This document shows, piece after piece, positions 59,035 to 64,000 of a stretch of DNA of 64,000 nt. Every line of letters starts with the position of its first letter. Within the stretch, counting starts at the first letter, position 1. Origin of the DNA: Craterostigma plantagineum (lineage: Eukaryota; Streptophyta; Magnoliopsida; Lamiales; Linderniaceae); the NCBI GenBank assembly GCA_027422505.1, contig JAPQWV010000495.1, positions 124,001 to 188,000 on the forward strand, given 5' to 3'. Position numbers and translations under genes: made by a program. The notes beneath the pieces were generated by a model. The model was not told the DNA's origin, searched no databases, and worked only from the letters and a program-made list of their open reading frames with translations.

Positions 59035-60335
59035 ATGGAGAAGCGATCCTATTCGACGTTAGGTGATTTACTTGTTGGGATGGAAGGTAGCACATGGACA
59101 ATCAATCATCAACAGTGTGCACGCACAACACATAATCAGCGGCGAAGTGGTGGCTGTGAAGCTTCTCAACTCGGCGAAGGTGACCCCGTCATCTCCGAAA
59201 CTACCTGGACTGTGAATTGACCTTCCTCTCGGTCAACCATCCCAACATCATACGAACTCATCGATGACATCCAATCCAATTTAGTATTCTTATTTCTTGC
59301 TGCTTTAGTCTTTACTGCTTCACCTGTTTACGAGATCGAACACATTGCGACTGATATTTGGATAGGATGAAGATTGCATTGGCCTTGCCATGGAGTTCTG
59401 CGATGGTGGATAGCTTCTTACATTCAACGCCGTGGCACAGTTGAAGAATCTCTAGTTAAAAAGTTTATGCAGCATTTAATCCTTCCATTTCAAGGCATAA
59501 GATATCCCCTAGTGAAGGACACACTTTACAACATGTTCTTATTGAATGCCACAGAACATTCTGTTGTCTTATAACGAGTGTGAACCTATACTCAAAATTG
59601 CAGATTTTGGCCTTTCCAGGTGAAAACATTATTGTCCCCTTCCTTGTTGCCGCTCATTCTTGTGTTCTGACGCTAAATCATCTACATTTGGATCAGGATT
59701 CTACGTCCAGACGAATATGCAGCAACTGTCTGTGGCTCGCAACGATACATGGCTCCAGAAATCCTAGACTTCCAACAATATAATGAGAAGGTCTAGAAAA
59801 AGTTTTATTTTTTTGGCAAATTGTATAGCTAATCTTCGGAAAATTAACTATATAATCTATATAATAAGATTGATATGTGGAGGCTTGGAGCTATTCTATT
59901 CGAGCTTCTTAATGGTTATCCTCCGTTCCATGGCAAGAGTAACGTATAGGTAGCTATTAAGATTGAATATATATTTAAAAAGTCTTTCATTTCCATGATT
60001 TATAGCTTTTTAACTCACATTGATGACGTTCGAGCTTGTGTGGATAAAAGCTTCAACCTGTCTGCCTTTTTCTCCGATGCTGAATCGTGGTTACTATCCA
60101 TTGATCCCAGTAAGTTAGCCTAATGCCTTAAGGATCCTTTCTGTGAATGTTGGGGCACATGGATGACTGTTGTTTATGGTTCTTATCATTTCCCTCAACA
60201 AATCATAAACCTTTAGCCTTTAGGATGTATGTCATTTTACAAATCTGAGTGTTAGTCTGATATAAAGTCATCCTTGCAGATCAGCGTATATCTTTCGAGG
60301 ACTTATATCAGCACAAGTTCTTACGAAACTGAGGA
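59035..60335 (+). pseudogene. ATG1-like (ATG1t-type) protein kinase, degenerate
   Basis: Kinase pieces appear in order but in changing frames. MEKRSYSTLGDLLVG stands at the ATG 59035 (the glycine loop itself is scrambled). VNHPNIIR follows near 59236, ILKIADFGLS near 59595, [17 protein letters not shown] near 59715-59765, then [19 protein letters not shown] near 59870-59930 and DQRISFEDLYQHKFL near 60280-60325. The YMAPE, [19 protein letters not shown] and FxDxYxHxFL pattern is that of the autophagy kinase ATG1 family, and the lack of any C-terminal extension fits the short ATG1t type. Many stops and frameshifts (for example between the loop and VNHPN) and loss of the HRDLK catalytic loop make it non-functional. 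Intron-like gaps remain, so it decayed in place. Confidence 0.78.
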
Positions 60336-60650
60336 TTGTTTGAGTTTGTTTTACTTGTAAACCAAGTACGGCATATACGCTTCTTCGCTGGAAAGTGGCA
60401 TTGTCTTCCTCTGCAATCGTATTGGAAGGTAACAGTTTAATCCCTTGGACCATGCATTTATAAAACCCGGAGTTAAAGTTAGTATGCACATTTATGTAAA
60501 GTACAAGTTAAAATGACACTGACTCGCATATTTTAAATTATTATGGTCCAGCTCATCCCATGTCTCTTGTTTTCCTTATTTTGGAGAATCCGTTTGCGTA
60601 CGGGCAAGTACATTGCAAACATAGGACACGAAAGAATCATCAAACTTGAT
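60336..60650. other. Intergenic
   Basis: No feature seen between the kinase remnant and the RING remnant. Confidence 0.5.
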
Positions 60651-61321
60651 TGAATCAAATGACTCTCTTCTCTCCATCACCCACCATCATTCAACAACTC
60701 TCACATAATCATTTCCAACCAAGAAGGTTGATATTAATCCGTGTCCCTTCGGTCGATTCATCACAGTTAGCCTCTCCACCATCAAGCGTATTCCAACATG
60801 CGGAAAAAACATCGTTCCATGAAATGTTGTCTTGGTGTTAGTAGTTCTCTTGTCTGCCTTGATTTGCTCGCTTGGTTTGAATTCCATGGTAAGATGTGCG
60901 ATCAAATGCTCAGCCTTTGTGTCCTCGTATTCGAGCCAGGCAGGTCCATCGACTATGTTAGCTGGCGGATAAAGGAGTTGAGAAAAAGGCTCTTAAAACT
61001 TTTCCAACAGTAAGTTATGGGAGTGATGCTAAACTGCCAGGTTTAGACACCGTGTGTGCTATTTGTTTATCAGATTTCGCAAGTGGAGAACAAGTTAGGT
61101 TTTTGCCGAAGTGTAATCATGGATTCCACGTTCTTTGCATCGATAAGTGGCTTCATTCGCATTCATCATGTCCCACTTGCAGACACTGTCTCATTGAAAC
61201 TGTCATAAAATCATCGGTCACAATAACAGTAGTCAACCAACTAGCACATCGTCATCTTCAACGCAACCTCAACAAGAAGTTATCACAAGGATGGAAGAGC
61301 CTCTGCAGTCAGAAGGTTTGA
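60651..61321 (+). pseudogene. ATL-type RING-H2 finger gene (ATL73-75-like), degenerate at the 5' side
   Basis: The RING-H2 domain is intact: VCAICLSDFASGEQ, then FLPKCNHGFHVLCIDKW and SSCPTCRHC. The preceding linker GVEKKALKTFPTVSYG and KLPGLDT is typical of ATL proteins. Upstream of about 60965, where the membrane segment and the GLD-type region should be, the frame is broken by stops and shifts. Fragments such as LVFEPG stand in the wrong frame. ATL proteins are membrane-bound ubiquitin E3 ligases. A plain open frame of 89 codons (61052-61321) holds the RING but starts inside the linker, so a useful product is doubtful. The RING may be young enough to look functional. Confidence 0.75.
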
Positions 61322-61932
61322 TGCAAAATCATGAAAACCTGATGGTCAGAACTAGTCACCATGTAGTTCAGCATGTTGTTATGTTGTTCATATACAATAT
61401 TCAAATTCTCTTTTTTATTATTATCCAGCTAGTGTTTGCTTATTATTGGAGTGGTTTTGCTTCAAGTTAATAGGATCGTCGAAACCATAATCATGAATAT
61501 GCTTCGCTGTAGTGGAATATACACAATTGTAAAGTTTTGTGCACCTCTTGTGGTCAATTGCGCAGTGTTTAGGCCATCAACTGAATGAGCCAAGCCAACT
61601 GAAGGAAGGAGACGTTAAAAATAGACAAAAAAGCAAGTTAACATTGCCCCTAAAACATGTTGTCCGAGTAGAATTTCTCACCTGGAAGAAGAGCTAAGCG
61701 CTCAGAAAAACTCAATTCCGCCAAGTGCCAAGGAGTAGGTACATATTAATATGCAGAAATTGCTAACTCTTTTGGAAGTTTCCATTTTGGAGATTGTTTC
61801 ATTAATAAAATTCGAAAAATAGCTGAGAACATACAAGAAGTGTCTAGAAGACAAGATTGTTTGAATTGGTGACTATAAAAGTGTTACTCAGTCGGTCACT
61901 CTTAAATTTATGGGCTAAAACAAAACAGGAAA
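61322..61932. other. Intergenic
   Basis: No coding signal was found between the RING remnant and the fibrillin stop codon. The right part should hold the fibrillin 3' UTR. Confidence 0.55.
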
Positions 61933-63285
61933 TCAATCTTGTTTCTCTAAGATGAAGAGGTTTCCTTTGTCGTCCCGCCCTATTCTCAACGAATCATCGA
62001 CATATCTGCAGCGAAAGAAGGGTTTGATGTAAGCTATAATACTTGAACATTTATAAAATAATAATCAACATACGTGATCTCAAGCCATCCATCTGGATTG
62101 AAGATGCCAAGAAGAAGCTCATAGTTTTTGCTGAAAACATTCATCAGCTACAGTACGATATTAAATCGCAATTACTGATCAGTCTGTGAAATTGGTTTCT
62201 ACGGCATGGTAGATAGATAGGTGTATGAGTACCTACCTGATGGGGAGTGATCAGGGAGTTGATGTAAGTGATGTCTACTCGCTAAAGGAGGAAGTAGTAA
62301 CAGTCACCGTAAGAAAGAAAGAGTTAGAAACGCAAGTAAAGAAGCAGCAGAACAAATGACGAAAGTCTTGAATCTCAAGCGCTCACTGATTCTGAGGCAA
62401 TCTTGAATGAAGCGTCGATAGTCAGCTGTCCGTTCAACAGATTAAGGCCTTTGGCGCTGAACTTGATCACGTTAACTGCTTTACCCTCCATTTATTGTAT
62501 TGTCATCACATGTGATGGATGTCAGCTTAAACTACAAACTAACCACACAAATTCTAACACTAACGTATCCAATGCAAGCTAGGCAATTTAAGGAACACAG
62601 CAGAGCAGTCCACTCTATGACCATGACTACCTTGGCAACGTCGATACACTGTAAAAAGTCGCCCAAAGTAATGAAGTCTCTCAATCCAAGTTTAGTCCTT
62701 TTCGAACCCAAGATCGTAATCGTGCTATATATGAGCTTCCACGTTCCTGCAGCCTTAACAAAAAAATAAAAAAGGTTTATCATATGTAAGCCAAAAGTTC
62801 AAGTGTTCTTTTAGCAACACCTTATCTAAACTTAGAGTGGGCTTTGGTGTGGGATTTTGAGACTCAAGCACTTCAACTAATTTCTCGATTTCAGTTTTCT
62901 TTTCTGAAGGGACTCCAAATATGCCTCTGTTGATCCCTACAATTACATTATCAAATACCATTATTTCAAGAATCCTGTAAAAGCAATAAATTAATGCTAA
63001 GAAAAACATTGTAAATCACTCACCTTTTAGGACAGCGTAAAGATTTTCCTTAATCTGAGTTACGGTGCTATGTTTTTCGATTATTACATCGTCATTAGCC
63101 GAAGCTTTGGGCGCAGAACAAGACCACCATAAACCACATGGGAAATCCACAAATCTGATGCTCTTGCCGTGAGTGGACATGAATGTGTTATCATGATGAC
63201 TTTTCTTTATCTTTAAAGCTCTGGGTGGCTTCGGAGGGGACACGTGTGAAGCGGGGATTGGTGGTTGGATGAAGTTGGCGGCCAT
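61933..63285 (-). CDS. Plastid lipid-associated protein / fibrillin (PAP family)
   Basis: Seven exons in phase, 63024-63285, 62821-62936, 62631-62753, 62387-62485, 62237-62281, 62074-62147 and 61933-62005, give 263 residues. The N-terminus ([20 protein letters not shown]) is Ser/Pro/Lys-rich and acid-poor, like a chloroplast transit peptide. The fibrillin domain shows [53 protein letters not shown] and [18 protein letters not shown], then [20 protein letters not shown] and a final VGRDxKGN-like segment ([17 protein letters not shown]). Fibrillins sit on plastoglobules and thylakoids and bind lipophilic compounds. The pattern recalls the FBN5 group, which supports plastoquinone synthesis, but this is a guess. 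No lesion. Confidence 0.88.
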
Positions 63286-64000
63286 TGATTAGCAGTTTGC
63301 AGCACTCAGGTCCAGTGAAATGAATTGCTGTTGTTCAGGACCAAGATGAATTAAGTCAACGGAATGAGATTGAGTCTGAGTTGCTTCTTTCACTGTTCCT
63401 TTTGTTTTTGTAAAAAGATAACCAATATGCTTGAGCAGTTGAGCTCTTTGTCTTATGACTATTTTGTAAGACAATTTGTTTATTTTTTGTTTACCGTCCA
63501 TCCACTGAACTAAGCAAATGCTATTTAGTATTTATAGTCGCGTGATTTTGCAGTGTCCATGATTCACGACATGACATATGAAAATAAGACAACAGTTGCG
63601 CTATACATTCAAGAACATTACATATACAATATGTACGCTGCATGTTTAGCTAGATAGATGATTCAAATTTCGCTGAATGCAATAGCAGCAGCAGATTCCA
63701 TGACTCACTTCGTCAAGTAAACGATTATCACTGTGGATTCTGGTCAGAAGTGAAGACAAGCAAACAAAGCTATTTGTTTCATTAATACAATGTATAAGTA
63801 ACTCCCCTTTGCGATTTACTGTCCGTCAATGACATCATAACAGAAGATCCGACGTAAGTAATCACTCCGAAGTTAAATTGGACATATTATTATAATACCA
63901 ACTGTTAATTTAATTATACCAACAGAATAATATTAAGTTGGAAATTATACCAACTGTTAGTATTATTATACCAACAGAATTGAACCCTAATAACATATGA
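63286..64000. promoter_or_regulatory. Fibrillin upstream region with a possible uORF; AT-rich repeat at the edge
   Basis: A minus-strand ATG at 63499-63501 opens 70 codons (MDGKQKINKLSYK) ending three bases before the fibrillin start codon. If transcribed it would be an upstream ORF. From about 63885 to 63990 the phrase TACCAACTGTTA with TATACCAACAGAAT recurs, suggesting a small AT-rich repeat or transposon end. Confidence 0.4.

Overview
This window is plant nuclear DNA, almost certainly from a eudicot. It carries spliced genes with GT-AG introns, long intron-free PPR genes, chloroplast-targeted enzymes and several plant transposon classes. I rebuilt the gene models by reading splice sites and checking reading-frame phase across every junction. 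The species cannot be named from this sequence.

Left part, 1-14.7 kb, is gene-dense and ordinary. In order: the head of an ARGLU1-like splicing factor (minus, runs off the left edge), a PMT-type Golgi methyltransferase (minus), a small PAXX/XRCC4-like DNA-repair protein (plus), an E-class PPR protein (minus), an R2R3-MYB factor (minus) and BTF3/NAC-beta (minus).

The middle, 15-50.4 kb, is mostly mobile DNA. A callose synthase 5-like gene has decayed to a pseudogene (21.2-24.9 kb). It keeps its first and last exons but has lost the whole catalytic middle and has a frameshift. Its upstream region was split by a non-autonomous LTR retrotransposon on the minus strand (15.5-21.0 kb), and an intron holds a large hairpin element. 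Next is an element with terminal inverted repeats and an internal GTAC-rich tandem array. Its right terminus was cut by a very young LTR retrotransposon with 3.5-kb LTRs and only a gag gene (30.5-39.6 kb). After a small uncharacterised gene and a GT8 xylan glucuronosyltransferase (GUX type, minus) comes a 6.0-kb Mutator-like element (44.3-50.4 kb). It carries a truncated MuDR-type transposase and an almost intact DUF1985-Ulp1 protease gene with one in-frame stop.

The right part, 50.5-64 kb, returns to genes: an 818-residue mitochondrial-type PPR protein (plus), a chloroplast UMP kinase (minus, with an apparent frameshift in the transit-peptide exon), NOP58 (plus) diverging from it, a degenerate ATG1-type kinase and a degenerate ATL RING-H2 gene (both plus), and a plastid fibrillin (minus).

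The genes do not form a pathway; this is an ordinary mixed plant neighbourhood. The most unusual items are the compensatory-base hairpin series and the ATGTCGA motif cloud in the long LTRs, the nested transposon that splits another element's inverted repeat, and the heavily deleted callose synthase.
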